Source: Latrodectus hesperus
Lineage: Eukaryota > Arthropoda > Arachnida > Araneae > Theridiidae
Direction: 5' to 3'
NCBI GenBank assembly: GCA_037975125.1
Contig: CM075857.1
Span: 92,178,509-92,242,508 of the forward strand
DNA: 64,000 bases
The position numbers and the translations under genes are program-made. Below are positions 15,948 to 36,910 of this stretch, piece after piece. The notes below the pieces were generated by a model, which was not told the DNA's origin, did not search any database, and worked only from the letters and a program-made list of their open reading frames with translations. Position 1 is the first letter of the stretch; the number at the start of each line of letters is the position of its first letter.

Positions 15948-16659
15948 TTAGGTTGGGGAATAAGATCGTAGTGTTTTTACCAAGGACTTTTATTTAAACA
16001 AAAAACAATAATTATATCAATAAATTAATCAATTACATATTCGCCGTTGCTGTTTACAACCTCCTTCCACCTCTTGAACGATTTGTTGATGCCGTTCCGC
16101 CAAAAATCGCCTAGTCTGGTGTTAAAGAAGCTGTTGAGCCAGTTTTTAAGGAACTCTTTGCTATCGAAAGTAACGCCTTTCATAGAGTTTAACAACGAGC
16201 GGAAGATATGGTTATCGGTCGGTGCAAGGTACGGAAAATACGGCGAATGCTGAAGGACCTAACATTCGAGCTCTTAGAGTGCGGCTTTAACGACTTGTGC
16301 AACATGAGGCCTGTTGTTGTGAAGGAGTATGGTTCGACCATGTCAATCAGGTCTTTTCAGTCGAATAGCCTCATTCATGCGGTGTAGCTGGGCAATGTAG
16401 AGCTCTTTGTTGACTGCTGCATTCTTTTCGAGCATTTCCCAGTGCACCAAGAGGTCCTTAAAAATTGGCTCAACAACTTCTTTGACACCAGACTAGGTGA
16501 TTTTTGGCTGAATGGCATCAACAAATGGGTCGAGAGGTGGTAAGAGGTTGTAAACAGCAACGGTGAATATGTAATTGATTAACTTATTGATATAATTATT
16601 ATTTTTTGTTTAAATAAAAGTCTTTGGTAAAAACGCTACGAACTTATTCCCCAAACTAA
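15948..16659. mobile_element. Foldback mariner derivative with long inverted arms and TA target duplication
   Basis: The left end (ttaggttggggaataag) and right end (cttattccccaaactaa) are flanked by TA at 15946-15947 and 16660-16661, the normal mariner target duplication. Unlike an ordinary mariner with short inverted ends, the terminal repeats extend about 213 bp: 15948-16160 matches the reverse complement of 16447-16659 with about 19 mismatches by my count. Both arms are the 3' end of the same mariner, including the transposase C-terminus and terminal repeat. The 286-bp spacer continues the minus-strand transposase. The copy therefore lacks the 5' half of the transposon and carries a second, inverted 3' end in its place. 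Arm divergence shows it is not recent. Confidence 0.93.
15990..16447 (-). pseudogene. Mariner transposase, C-terminal half, degenerate
   Basis: Minus-strand reading from about 16447 gives a mariner transposase starting near the HWE-LLEKN region: EMLEKNAAVNKELYIAQLHR, then an RPH block, SPYFPYLAPTDNHIF, and a C-terminus FKRWKEVVNSNGEYVID. The third catalytic aspartate is kept in APTD. The second is lost: the usual HDNARPH reads HNNRPH, one codon shorter and with Asn in the Asp position. In-frame stops occur after the RPD block and at two later sites. The N-terminal DNA-binding domain and first catalytic aspartate are absent, so it is inactive. The inverted copy of the C-terminus lies on the plus strand at about 16447-16590, with an in-frame stop in the RW-E block. 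Confidence 0.9.
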
Positions 16660-16781
16660 TAATTTAAATGACCTTTGGTAATGCTTCATAGAAGTACGTC
16701 AACAAACCCAAATAATTCTTCAAATTAAAATCATATGAAAAACAAAATTTTTTTTTAAAAAAATCTTTGTCCGTCTAAGAA

Positions 16782-18080
16782 ATAGCTTTAATAACCTCTT
16801 ATAAAGTTTCATATAAAATTGCCAGATGTAATAATCCTCACACCACTGAGGAAGAGCTTATTGTCTCAGCAGCAATTGACACTGTAGATGTTATGTCTGT
16901 AGGTAATTTTGGAAAACAAAGCATGCTAATTTCATTGTCTATGCTCAATTTTATGATAATATGTCAGTAACGGATCTACTTGCTTTCCAATCAAAAGAAC
17001 TCAAAGCAACGGCCATTTCATTATTTGCTATCTTAAATGATTTTATGAGCAATGTAAGCACTAAAGAGAAAAATTGTGTTGATGTTGAGAGTTCAAATCC
17101 GAAAGATTCCAAAGTACACAAGCACTTCTAAAACAAAAATCCATAAAGTGCATCTGGACACATGAATGATCTACAAAGAAGCTCTCTGGCTTCAAAAGAA
17201 ATAAATTCTAGTCTGTTAGGAACTGTTTTAACAGATGTAAATTACAGAAAAATAAGACCCGTCAAATCAAGACTCTTTTCTGCACTTTGTAAAGACGTAG
17301 GATCAACACATTGAGAGCTATTACTTTATTGTTATGCAAGATTATTATTGAATGAGAAGTTTTTGCAACTTTTTTATGAATTAAGAGAAGAAATCGCAAT
17401 TTTTCTATAACATGAAAACAGATCGAAAGCCGAAAATTTTCCCAATGATTTATTTGTGATGAAATTGAGAGACGTGTTCGACATATTAGAGAAATTAAAT
17501 AAAGTGAATCTTTAGCATGAAGGATCAAATACACATGTATTGGATAAGAGTGGTAAAGTTAATGCTTTTTGCAGAAAATTTGAACTGTGGATGAGAAATT
17601 TAAAGTAGAAACACTGAAGCATATTTTTGCCATTTTTAATGATTGTGTTAGAAATCCGAAGAAAACAACGTTAAAAAGATATTTTTATGACCATATAAAA
17701 TCATTTAGTTATACAGACAATGAATTTTGAAAACAAAATTTCTTGCTTACAAAAAACTGATAGCAAGCTATGTGTGGATTAGTAATCCATTTCATAATAC
17801 TCCCAAAGTTCTCTCAGTTTCCAAGAAAGAAACCTTTATAGACTTCAGAAGAGGTGGACAATTTAATCAGAAATTCTTTTTGTGAATTTAAGAATGAGTA
17901 GATGATGAGTTTTCTGCAAAAAAACAAGAATATTACTTATTCTAATATTATTTTCAACACCCTATCCTTGTGAAACAGTATTTTCTGCGGTGCCTTCTTC
18001 AAAATATAGAACTCAGCTAAATATAGAAGAAGAACTGAGCGTGTCAATTCCTAATATTAAGCCTTCTTCACGACCACAAT
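16782..18080 (+). pseudogene. hAT-superfamily transposase relic (ZBED5/SCAND3-like)
   Basis: Four segments in family order are visible on the + strand. At 16785-16916 there is SYKVSYKIARCNNPHTTEEE followed by LIVSAAIDTVDVM, the N-terminal core of this hAT group. At 16931-17131 an open stretch matches the central RNase-H-like region (SKELKATAISLFAILNDFM). At 17186-17608 come LASKEINSSLLGTVL, KIRPVKSRLFSALCKDVGST and YELREEIAIFL. At about 17950-18075 lies the C-terminal dimerisation motif, PCETVFSAVPSSKYRTQLN. The region holding the first catalytic Asp is missing between the first two segments. Stops (for example TGA after GSTH and TAA after AIFL) and several frame changes disable it. Terminal inverted repeats and 8-bp duplications were not found. 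Confidence 0.88.
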
Positions 18081-18110
18081 GTTACAGCCATATTTAAAAT
18101 ATTAAGCCTT

Positions 18111-21871
<3,761 letters not shown>

Positions 21872-22530
21872 TTAGTATTGATAACACAGAAATGAAATTG
21901 TGTCAAAATAACAGAAGAATGACACTATTTTATTAACAATTTAATTTTTTTAGATCAATTTTATGGAAATAAAAATTCCAAATATAGAAATATATTTTTT
22001 TACAAGTTCTTCCTAAAATAAAAAAATTATAATAAGCCTATTTTTTTGTATCATAAAATTAACAGTGAAAAGACCATACAAAGAAAGAATCATAAAGTCA
22101 TAAGTAATTTATTGATTAATTTGATTTTCTTACACGCAACTAGACTAACATAACTATTAAAAATTTTAAACATGTATAATACTCAATGTTTTAATAATTT
22201 AATTTATTATAGATATAATCTCAAAAGGTTTCACTTGAATTTAAAATTTAAGCTTAAGAAAATGGTTTTTTTAATAATCAATAGTAAAGTCCTTAATTTC
22301 TTACCTACTTTCCATTATTAGTTTATTTTCCGTATGTTTGAAATTTAAGAATGTCACCGATCTATTTTAAAAGTAAATTTTATATATAATATCAAATTTT
22401 TCATTAATAAGTATGAGTGCTCTCAAAAACCGATGAAATCTCTAATCTATTAATAACTACACAATACTTTTACTTCTCCATCTACTAATAACTGTTTGGG
22501 CAAATGTAATAAAGAAGATAAACAATTTAT
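21872..22530. other. AT-rich DNA, no gene recognised
   Basis: No supported feature. It separates the TA array from the Tc1-like fragment. Confidence 0.55.
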
Positions 22531-22534
22531 TCCT

Positions 22535-22770
22535 ATTGCAGTTACTACAGCTTACATATAAGGCAATTACAGCCTTAACCGTCCAGAAGAGACTATCTAC
22601 AAATGTTTGGATGTTAGATAAAGGTATTTTCTTTCGCTTCTATTTGAGAAAACATGCAAGTTCTTTCAACGATATTGGGCACGGTCTTCACCCCTTGATT
22701 CGGTGATCCAACTTATGCCAGAGGTATTCTGTAAGATTCAGGTCCAGACTCTGAGTAAACCGAAGTATTA
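22535..22770 (-). pseudogene. Tc1-like transposase, C-terminal fragment
   Basis: The minus strand from about 22770 reads LRFTQSLDLNLTEYLWHKLD, matching the Tc1 block WPSQSPDLNPIE-LW with the third catalytic Glu retained in LTEYLW. It continues with CPISLKELACF, KIPLSNIQTFVDSLLDG and a short tail, as in Tc1-like C-termini. Stops break it (after HRIKG, after ACFLK, after LLDG). The upstream 22800-23009 minus-strand frame may be a poorly preserved remnant of the same gene, but I cannot align it convincingly. Terminal repeats were not found. Confidence 0.75.
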
Positions 22771-22775
22771 TTTAA

Positions 22776-25700
22776 GGGCAAATTAATTACTATGCTAAAT
22801 TAATATGTAATTAAGCCTTTGTTTGCACAGCAATGGTATTTATCATAAAGATATTCTTCTATAGCAATATCAGAATACATATTTGGGAAAAAGTGTATAA
22901 CCCTAGATGTGATTCTTGCTAATGGTATGATGGTGTCCTTAAATATAGAAATACCTGCCACTTCATTCACTCTAAAGACACTCGTACAAAATATTTCAAT
23001 TAAACACACTAAACATGTAATAGTATGGTTTTCTACAATGGCTTTTGATTTTATTTATCTGCCTTGTTGATTATTTAACAGATACGAGTACTGGAGTTTT
23101 ACCATTGTCAGCATTTTAACTTTCATTTTGACATTTTCATTTATTGCTAGGCATTTTTAGCAGTGAAAGATATATCCAGAAAGATTCAAATCGAAAATTG
23201 TTATAGATAAATGAAAGTTACCCATACTCTTACAAATGCATAAGCAGAAATTAAACAGCAACATCCATCTTGCATCGTTCAACAATGGTTTGACTCTAAT
23301 CCAAGGTATTTTTCTTGAAAAAAGTCTGGCTAATCTGAAATATGAATGATTTTTACTTTCGCTTTTCATTCAACCATTTGTGGGTTCTACATTCACTTTG
23401 AAGCTCATATTAAATTATATGCTTTGGTCGAGATTTTTCTTTGAAGTAAAATAGGACCACGGAGCATCAAGTTAGTCGAACCAAATTTAAAGGCATGGTC
23501 AGACAAGCATACCACGGAGATTAACATCTGTTCAAAGTAACAATACATTGAAAAAAAATTAATAGTTTTGAAAGTTATTGAAACGTTTTCATCATATAAA
23601 GTTTTGAATTCTATAAAAACTTTTGAAAGCTAAGAATTTCAAATATTAGATTGTCTTCATATGCCGCAGTTAAGTGTCTACCATAACAGAATGAGTGCAA
23701 AAAGCAGTTATAACTCTTGCTATTTAACCGGAAATAGAAATTAACCTTTGAGCTTCAAAACTAAAAAGTAGACAAACCAAACACACCATAGTTAATTCTT
23801 GATTCATAGCTATCAAATTTCTTTATATTTCAACATGCCTATAACATTAACTACAAAATACAGTTTGAAACACAAAATCGGATTTATTTACGTGTTGAAT
23901 AAATAAAGAATAGATTTCCATTTTTAACAATGTATGGAATTTTTTATGGCTATATAAAATATATGTATTTTCATTGATAATGAAGGCACACCCATTCTTG
24001 GTGACTTCAACAATTCATAATATTTAACTTAATAATATTTTTAAATTATACATAATATTTTTAAAATTCTAAGAAAATTTCGTATCTTTTTCAATATTTG
24101 TTCAGGATATAATCAAATTAATGATAATTATATTGCTTGAGGTAGTTTTAAGCATGATTATAAATACGTTTAGACTATTTTTTCTAGAGAAAAATTTTTA
24201 TACTAAAGAAGAAGATTAATTCTTTCGCAATATTGAATTATAATCTCAATTCTCAGAAATGAAGAAAGTTTTCATTACTAAATTTTAAAATTATGAAAGC
24301 TAACATTATTTACATAATTTTATGTATTATCTCTAAAAAGAAATAGAAAATTGTAAATAGAAAATTAAATGTCAATGTACAAAGCAATAATATTTTTTCT
24401 CTCTGCCCTATCATTTCTACATATATCGAGATTTTATTTCTGAGTCATGTGCTCTTAAAAATTAAAGTTTATTAGGAATTATTCTCTTTTGTTTGCTTAT
24501 CAAACAAGCAACTTCTTCTTTAATAAGGAGAATCCAACAGCTATTGCCACATGAAAATCAAATAACATTAGAATCCAAATTAAGAATGATCTTGATATCT
24601 TCAGTGATTTTTATTTTGCCTAACAATTAAATTATTAAATGATGAAAATACAAATAAGTCATAAAATGCTTAAAAAGGAAAATGAGATTTTTTTGAAACA
24701 TAAGTGATAATAAAACTATAAAAATAAAATACTCTATTTCATACGCTTAAATTTTATAATTTGTTATTAAGAATGAAATTTTTCTTTACAAATTAAAAAT
24801 GATAATTAGTAACAGTAAGAATTTTATAGAAATGTATGTTATTTTTTATTTTCTGTTTAATGAATAGCAAGAAATATAGAATTTAATAAGAACACGTATA
24901 TTATTTTTCATAAGGAGATTTCAAGATATTTATCCACCTTTTCTTAAATCTAAATAAAAACATCCATGTTCAGAGCATGTTTAAAAAAAGAGCATTCAAT
25001 TTCTGGACATAAAAGCAAATATACTGAACTTTTATTACCCTTCTCTGGGGTGACTGGAACATCATAAAATGTAAACGTCTCATTTACGACTGCCAAAATA
25101 CCTCTATTTTACTGCTGTCATATACTTAAGTATAGCTTGTTCCAGTTCTACAAAAACATACTTAAGGAATTCCTACTACACGAGGGAACATCACTTAGCA
25201 AAGAGTGAAAGCCGTCAACAAATGCAATCAGTCTTATAGCAATAATTTAAAACTTACAGCAAAATGGAGTTAGATGGAATTACGAAACGATTTTCATTGG
25301 AATATCCACAAGAAAATATTAAATCCTGAAATCCTTTGATGGAAATACCGAGAAAAATGTCACCAATCTCTTGCATTTTATTGAAATCAAACAAACTGGC
25401 ATTTTTATATTAAGTCGTGTATCTTTTTCAAAAGTTTTGATTTCACTCCTCGGTATGTGATTCTGTTTAAAGTACTTAGTAAAATATAATAAGAAATTGC
25501 TGGCTTAAGAATGTATTCTGAGTTACATATCGTCTATCTGCACATTATGTGATTTAACTGAAAAGATTACATGAATGGGACTTTGTTAGATATAAGTGAA
25601 AAGGAATGCTTGAAGAAATATGTTATTGATATGTTATTGAGCGTCATCAAATATATAATGAATTCATCAATTTAAAAATATATATATATTACAGTAATTT

Positions 25701-26120
25701 AAAAACAAAAGTAAAACAGTAATTTAAAAAATTGAGCATATAACAAGTAGAAAATGCTATTAATCATTCAAATATATTGCATTTTCATTGAAATTATAAA
25801 TCTTTCTGTTCCATAAGAATGAAAAGAAATAGAGATCCTCTTGGAGAAGAAATATTTTAATCGTGAGCAAATTGTTTTTGTTATTTTGATTAAACACGAA
25901 ACTGAAACAATAAATTAAGTATAAAACGAAAAGTAAACAAATGTATTTAGATTTTAAAAATATTCGAAAATCCTCATTGAAACTTTGGACAGTATTTCTT
26001 TAGTGTTCTTTAAATTTCAGAGAAATTTCTTTATTATAGTAGGTTATTACCTTTGAAAATTAAAATACACAATATGTTTAGTAAAAGTAGAGAAGTAAGA
26101 AAGATAACGATATAAATAAC
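22776..26120. other. AT-rich DNA, no gene recognised
   Basis: It includes two minus-strand frames (22800-23009, 23157-23369) without clear motifs. The rest is featureless and AT-rich. A patch at 23.4-23.56 kb is slightly GC-richer. Confidence 0.5.
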
Positions 26121-26149
26121 AGGAAAAAAAATTGAATATATAAAATGTT

Positions 26150-27000
26150 TACGAATGATTCGTTTGTTTTAGATATCTTATTGCTTCAAAGCTATGAAGT
26201 CGACTCATTACTGCCAAATACAAATGAAAAAACTGGAGATAAGAAATGTCTGGATATTTTAAATCTACTTGACAGGCTTTTACTCCAGTCATACCATTCA
26301 TTTTCAATGGATTCCTTCATATTTTGGGGCTGAGGGAAATGAAAAAGCTAACTCCTCGGCCAGATCCTGAGGTGGATGTCAGTCATTGTTGAAAGCTCAC
26401 CTTCTGCAGATTTCTTCCCTGGCTAAACAATATTGAATAAGCTTTCGAAAACCTCTTTCAACCCTTCATGGTATTTTGCAAAAAATCCTGGGGAATCTTT
26501 CCAACTTAAACCGAGATCCAATCAAACTGATTTTTCATGCCTCTTGAGTGGCCACATAAGATCCTTTATTTTTAAACAGTATCAAAAAATATATACAGAA
26601 TGCCATTGTTGCACAGCTACCATGGCTTCTTTTACTGATATTTTGTTGTGGTTAAATTTTAGAAAGGACGTGGTCCTGCAGGACCCTCATCTCTTTTTTA
26701 AAAAAATATTTTTGGATTCATGATATTGTCTGGCTTTGCTAGATAGTCCTGTTATTAGCAACAACAACACGAATGGAAAAAAGAGTGTATTTTAAAGTTT
26801 TCCATGGTTTTATTGGATTTATATGATTCTCAAGGGATGAAGGTGACAGTAATTTCCAAGATGATGACTAACCAACATAAAATATTTTGTGTCATCTATA
26901 GTTCTGACATTTCTTATGTCTTCTGACAAAAAAAATTATAATAGTTTTGGACACATATATGGGTAGAAAACGGCCACATTATTTACTCGTCACACATCAT
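26150..27000 (-). pseudogene. Unidentified protein-like relic, minus strand
   Basis: Minus-strand translation has several stretches longer than expected by chance in such AT-rich DNA and with balanced composition. One is NMKESIENEWYDWSKSLSSR followed by about 25 further residues (26.19-26.33 kb). Others are KISVKEAMVAVQQWHSVYIF (about 26.6 kb), a stretch around WKDSPGFFAKYHEGLKEVF, and NVRTIDDTKYFMLVSHHLGN (about 26.88 kb). They lie in more than one frame with stops between. I do not recognise the family. A decayed retroelement or host-gene pseudogene are both possible. Confidence 0.3.
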
Positions 27001-28796
27001 TGTACTCAAATATCAGTTCACTAGTACGCTGATGATATTAGAAGAGATATGGTGGATATGCATGTATCGATGTGATAGTTTGTTTGAGCACCTGTGAATA
27101 ACTGATTACTGTTGTACCTTAAATGGTATCACGCTGCGAAGGTTTGTGATTGAATAGAATTGCTTAGACCTCCATTATAATATAGATGGCAATCTTACTC
27201 ATCCAAATGAGGGAGTTGTTTATGTAATTTTGTAAGAAGAAAATGGCAACAATGGAAGGTGATGGATGGGCCTGCCATTAGTCTCCCTGTATTCCTTTTT
27301 AAAATTTTGTTATATTTTAAAAAATTTGTATTTTAATTGTTAATTTAAATTACAGCTCATTGCCAATTATTTAATTAGTAGGATAGCTCTCATAAGGATT
27401 ATCACTTAAATGTTCGTCAACAAGCATGATACATTAAACGTTTTCAATGATGTGTAAGAAATATTAGAATATGTTATTTCTTATAGTGTATCCTTCTTTG
27501 ATTTTATGTAATAGGTTGTGAAATATACCCCTCTAAAACATAATTTGTAATCCCCTTGTATCTGAAAATAAAATTAGACATTTTCTTTGCTGAATACTTC
27601 TTTTTATATTTCTAATAGACCACCGAAATTTATTTGCAAATATGTTTGATGTAATGGTTGAAATTTTCTACTATTCTAACTCGCTTAAGAAATGACACAA
27701 AAGTCTCCTTGGGAAGAAAATCTAGATAATAGCAAATAAACTATTTTAGTGTTCTAAATTTTTAAAAATCTAGAATACATTGCTTGGGTTGCATCAACTA
27801 TAAACATAGTTTAACTGATAATCATAAATTAATGAATATTTATTCCATTATTTATTCATTTATTTCTTAATTTCGTAACTAAGTAGATCTAACTAAAAAT
27901 AAACCACTTACTTTCTTAGCTTCCACTTAAAATTCTCTAGTTCTATATTGCATTGTTGGAGCTACATGAGATAAACAAGTTAGGACTACATTAAGTATTT
28001 TCAAATTCTAATTGTAAATTCTCTTATCACTTTCATTGTTTAAGAGTAATTTAAGTTGTCAATAAGGGAACATTCCGGGTGTAATGATAAGACAGTGTTC
28101 CTCAGTGTGAAAAGATCTCAATACCTCTTGATGGACAAAAAATAGTTCATCTGCTTTGAACATGCTGGACGGACGACGTAAACGTTGAGGAATTTTCCAA
28201 GTTTCTTTCCTTTGGGAATGTGTGGTCCATAATATGTTTAAAAAACCCTCCCAGGAAGACATTTGCGTGAGGGATAAAAGAGGCTTTTTATTTGTCATGA
28301 CTTAATAAATGCTTAAACTGCTAACCTGTCTATACGTTATCAAAGTAATAAAGAAAATCACGTATTTTAAAAGTAGCTTAGTTTGATTATCTTCCACAAG
28401 TACGTAAGAATCTTGTGAAAGATACTCAAATCTCATAACATTATAACTTTTTATAGGTACAATATTTGATTACAGAGGTTATATATATAGCTTCACAAAT
28501 ACATATATGAGAATACTGTTTATTTTTGAAACTGCATTTAAAAATTAGTTTTAAAATATCTTTCAAAATTGACAGTTATCAAGCCTAGCATTTTTTTTGT
28601 GCACTTTATTTAATCATTCAAAAAGATACCTTAACACAAAATAATTGATTACCATTTTACAAAAGTTGCAATTTTGCTTTGCATAATATTTTAACTTTAT
28701 TTTCTAAAATACCACATATGATGTATGTAAAATTCTATTAACATATGATTCTTAACGATTTTTACAGAAATTTTAATATTTAAATCCACAATTTTT
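27001..28796. other. AT-rich DNA with one unidentified minus-strand frame
   Basis: A 79-codon minus-strand frame at 28059-28298 is less AT-biased than its surroundings, but it has no recognised motif. A GC-richer patch lies at 27.15-27.29 kb. Nothing else is supported. Confidence 0.4.
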
Positions 28797-28798
28797 GA

Positions 28799-33070
<4,272 letters not shown>

Positions 33071-33211
33071 TGGACCATAAATGAGATGGAAGGATGCATT
33101 GAAACCATTGATGTTAAGAACTGGAGAACAGTTGTCGGAAAGGGGGCAGTTTAGGAAAAACTTCTACAGAAGCTCATGATGCATAAAGTTTTATCGTGTC
33201 AGATACAATGA
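33071..33211 (+). pseudogene. Non-LTR retrotransposon pol C-terminal tail, strongly 5'-truncated
   Basis: The frame WTINEMEGCIETIDVKNWRT matches the W-x(n)-D-V/IKNWR tail that closes the reverse transcriptase ORF of many arthropod LINEs. It continues past one in-frame stop as EKLLQKLMMHKVLSC and ends at TGA 33209. The sequence then runs into a short ATGATGATGAT tract, which resembles the short tandem 3' tails of some LINEs. Only about 47 codons remain. The identification rests on this short but characteristic tail. Confidence 0.7.
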
Positions 33212-35853
33212 TGATGATATTTTACCTTTTATGTAATGGCTTATAATGTATCTAATTACTCTGCAAATTCGAAACGTTCACTAATTTGTTTCCGTAAAAC
33301 ATGCTTTATTTTATTTTATTTTTTAATTAAAATAAAAATTTGAGACAAATGTGAAATTACTTTAAAGTAATTTTTAATAAGATTAAATTATATGTATAAA
33401 AAATATGTATTTTAAAATAGTGGTATGGATTAGAAAAAATTAACAGTATGTAAAAATTTATTTACATAAAAAATAGTGCATTAAAACTTTTAAATAAACG
33501 AAATTTTATTGGCTGTAAAAATATTTTTTAGGCTGTTAAAAATATATAAAATGACTTTCTCTACTATTATTTCTTTACCAAATGGAGAGTGGAATTCCAG
33601 TTTGCTAAAATGCTTAGTAATGATGTAAGCAGGAGAACAACAGATAGATAAGTAAGAAATTTTCCATGTGAAAGATTTAATTGAACTTAATGAAGAACTT
33701 TCTTTTACTTTGTGCGTAAAGAAGAAAATATTATCTTTAAACTAACTGGAGTGAAAGGAGACACTTAATGTATTTTGGCATTAAAATAATAAAAGAGTGA
33801 CAGTTTTATGAGTGACCTTCAATAAGAGAACTCGATCAATATTCTGATAAAATATTAGCAGATCCTTCTTGTCTTTCAGCTTTTTTTCCTTCATGCTTTT
33901 ACGCATGGATCTTATAATAGAAAGTAATTAGTATGGGTCATTAAAAGCACTCTTTGATAGGTTTAACTTTGATTTTCTTCGCATTTTTTTAGTTTTTTTT
34001 TACTTTAAGGAATATAAAAATGTGTGGCAATAAAGGTAAAAGTTGAATTTGAATGAATCCTATTTTTTCTGTTATAAAATAATTTTTATTTTATTTTCCT
34101 ATGTTGATTTTTAACAACTGGTTTTCAGAAAGCTAAAGTATTAAATTATTACTTTAAATTTAATTTAAACTAATAAGTTCATTTATGATATTTAATTTAA
34201 TATAAATAAATTGTTATTAATATATATCTATGAATTATCCATTTGTATTTGTAAAAATATAATGAAAACATTAGAATTAAAAATCAGATGATTTGTAAAG
34301 AGCTTTGATAACAACGGTGAAGAAATGAACTAATTAGATTGGTTCTGTTAATTTTTTACTAAACTTTTGATAAAATATTAGCAAATCTTGATTAATATTC
34401 TGGTACAACATTAGCTAAATTTTAACAATATTCAGATAAAATAATAGGAGATAATTAGAAACGAATCTGATACAATTTGAAAAAATAACTAAAGTTCTTA
34501 ATTCGAACTCTATCTCTCTGAAACTTCGCGCTATATGTCGCAAAAGAACTAACTTATCCTACTGATTCTAATAATATTCTGAAAATTTTGCAAAAAAGAA
34601 TCTATTTTTTTATAATTTCGAATAATGTGATAAATGTTAACTTTCATTTTACTCTTTGTTTCATATTTTATGCTATATATTCACTGAATTTTAGAAAGAT
34701 ATAGCAACAACAATCAATTAATTGCTGATAATTAGAAAGATAGTGCATATAGCAAATGAATACTTCTGGTAATATCAGAACATGGAACATAATGAATTAA
34801 GTTATATTTTTAACTCTTCTAAAAGATTCTCTGCTTAGAATTTTTCAGAGTAACTTTTCTGAAAAGTTCTATGTCGAGAAATATGTACTCTTAGGGGTTT
34901 TATCAATTGCGTAAGAATAATCTAAGTTATTCATGAAATATTCAGGTAAGGAAACATTTTCTGATAAACGGGATTTAATCATTGATTTTGCAATTAAATT
35001 TCCTCCAATAGAAATCAAATGGTCAGTCAACTGGATATTCTCAAGCATAAGTTCTTATATTTAAATTCTCAAAAATAAAGAAATTCACTGCCTGTTATTA
35101 ACCAAAAATTTAAGTAATTACACAACTAAGCTACAGTGAAATTAATTAATTTATGTGAAATTATCATAGTTGAGCGCAAGTATAGACTTATTTTTATAGA
35201 GCAAATGATTGTCTTATTATAAATAAGACTTTCTTAAATATTAAATAATTTTAATTTAAAGCTTTCAGTAATTTTATATTCGAAATAATAGTTGTATCTG
35301 CCTATTCAATTTAACGAGAGTTTAGATTTTTTTGAAAATTGTTCTTATTTAAGATGGTGTAGCTTAAACAAATGTTGCAATCAGAGTTCTATTCTCTTCT
35401 TCAGAGTTTCTTATTTCCATTATCTACAATTTTTAATTGCTTTTTGATGTAATCGTCACTTTGTGTTCTATTTGAACATAACTGATCAATATAAAATATA
35501 GAATTAGAAATATAGAATTTTTACTGATTAAGATAATATCTAGAACAATTCCATAAATCCGCACTCGAACTGAGAATGGAAGTTGAAACTCTTAAACAGT
35601 AGACTACAGTACAAATCATTAACGTTCCTGCTAGACATAATCATTTTCTGATATATATAAAGTCACTATCTACAAATTTGAATTTAAAATATATGAATAA
35701 AGTGTAGAAAATACAATAGTTTCAAATAATAACTTTTGAGAATTAATTGCATTCTTCTTCCAGAAAATAAATACTATATAGAAATTTTCCTTCTCTTTCT
35801 ATTATTGAAGTAGAAGTTATATGAAATTTATAAAATGAAATTAAATTCTAAAA

Positions 35854-35856
<3 letters not shown>
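33212..35856. other. AT-rich DNA, no gene recognised
   Basis: No supported feature. Short AT-driven frames only. Confidence 0.55.
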
Positions 35857-36520
<664 letters not shown>

Positions 36521-36910
36521 CCATGACACAATTTGAGGCTATGGAATAACCTGCGACATTCCCCACTCCCACATTGACATCGAACTTTCTATTCTTTGAT
36601 GTCTTTAGATCCACCGACAAATGCGAACTTTAGGAACGGAAGCTCAAAGGATGATCATTATCTTCATCTGAAGCATCATCTTAACCATCGTCTACTGAGA
36701 TGGTGGAATGTGAATTCTCGAGAGAGCGGCTGCCGACCCAGATAATCTCGAAGTTCCAGTAATACCCGTCACATCGATAACGACATATCGTTTCCTGTAC
36801 CAAAGCACCTATACAGTATTAATGGCAGCCTGTCTCGTTGTCTGGTATCTCTTTTTCCCTCCACATCTCAGGAAAGATACCTAACTAACAAACGTCTTAA
36901 AAAAACTGTC
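36521..36910. other. GC-richer island, unidentified
   Basis: GC reaches about half over 36721-36780 by my count (30 of 60), against a very low background. No frame is open across it and no known transposase motif appears on either strand. Candidate conserved element, exon or old repeat. Confidence 0.35.

Noticed and set aside
16047..16560. Paired similar open frames on opposite strands (16047-16253 plus, 16375-16560 minus)
   Set aside because: They are antisense readings of the two inverted arms of the foldback mariner; the real coding sense is the transposase C-terminus.
22800..23009. Upstream part of the Tc1-like gene at 22.5-22.8 kb
   Set aside because: The frame lies in the right place and strand, but I could not match it to a conserved Tc1 block, so it is not included in the pseudogene.
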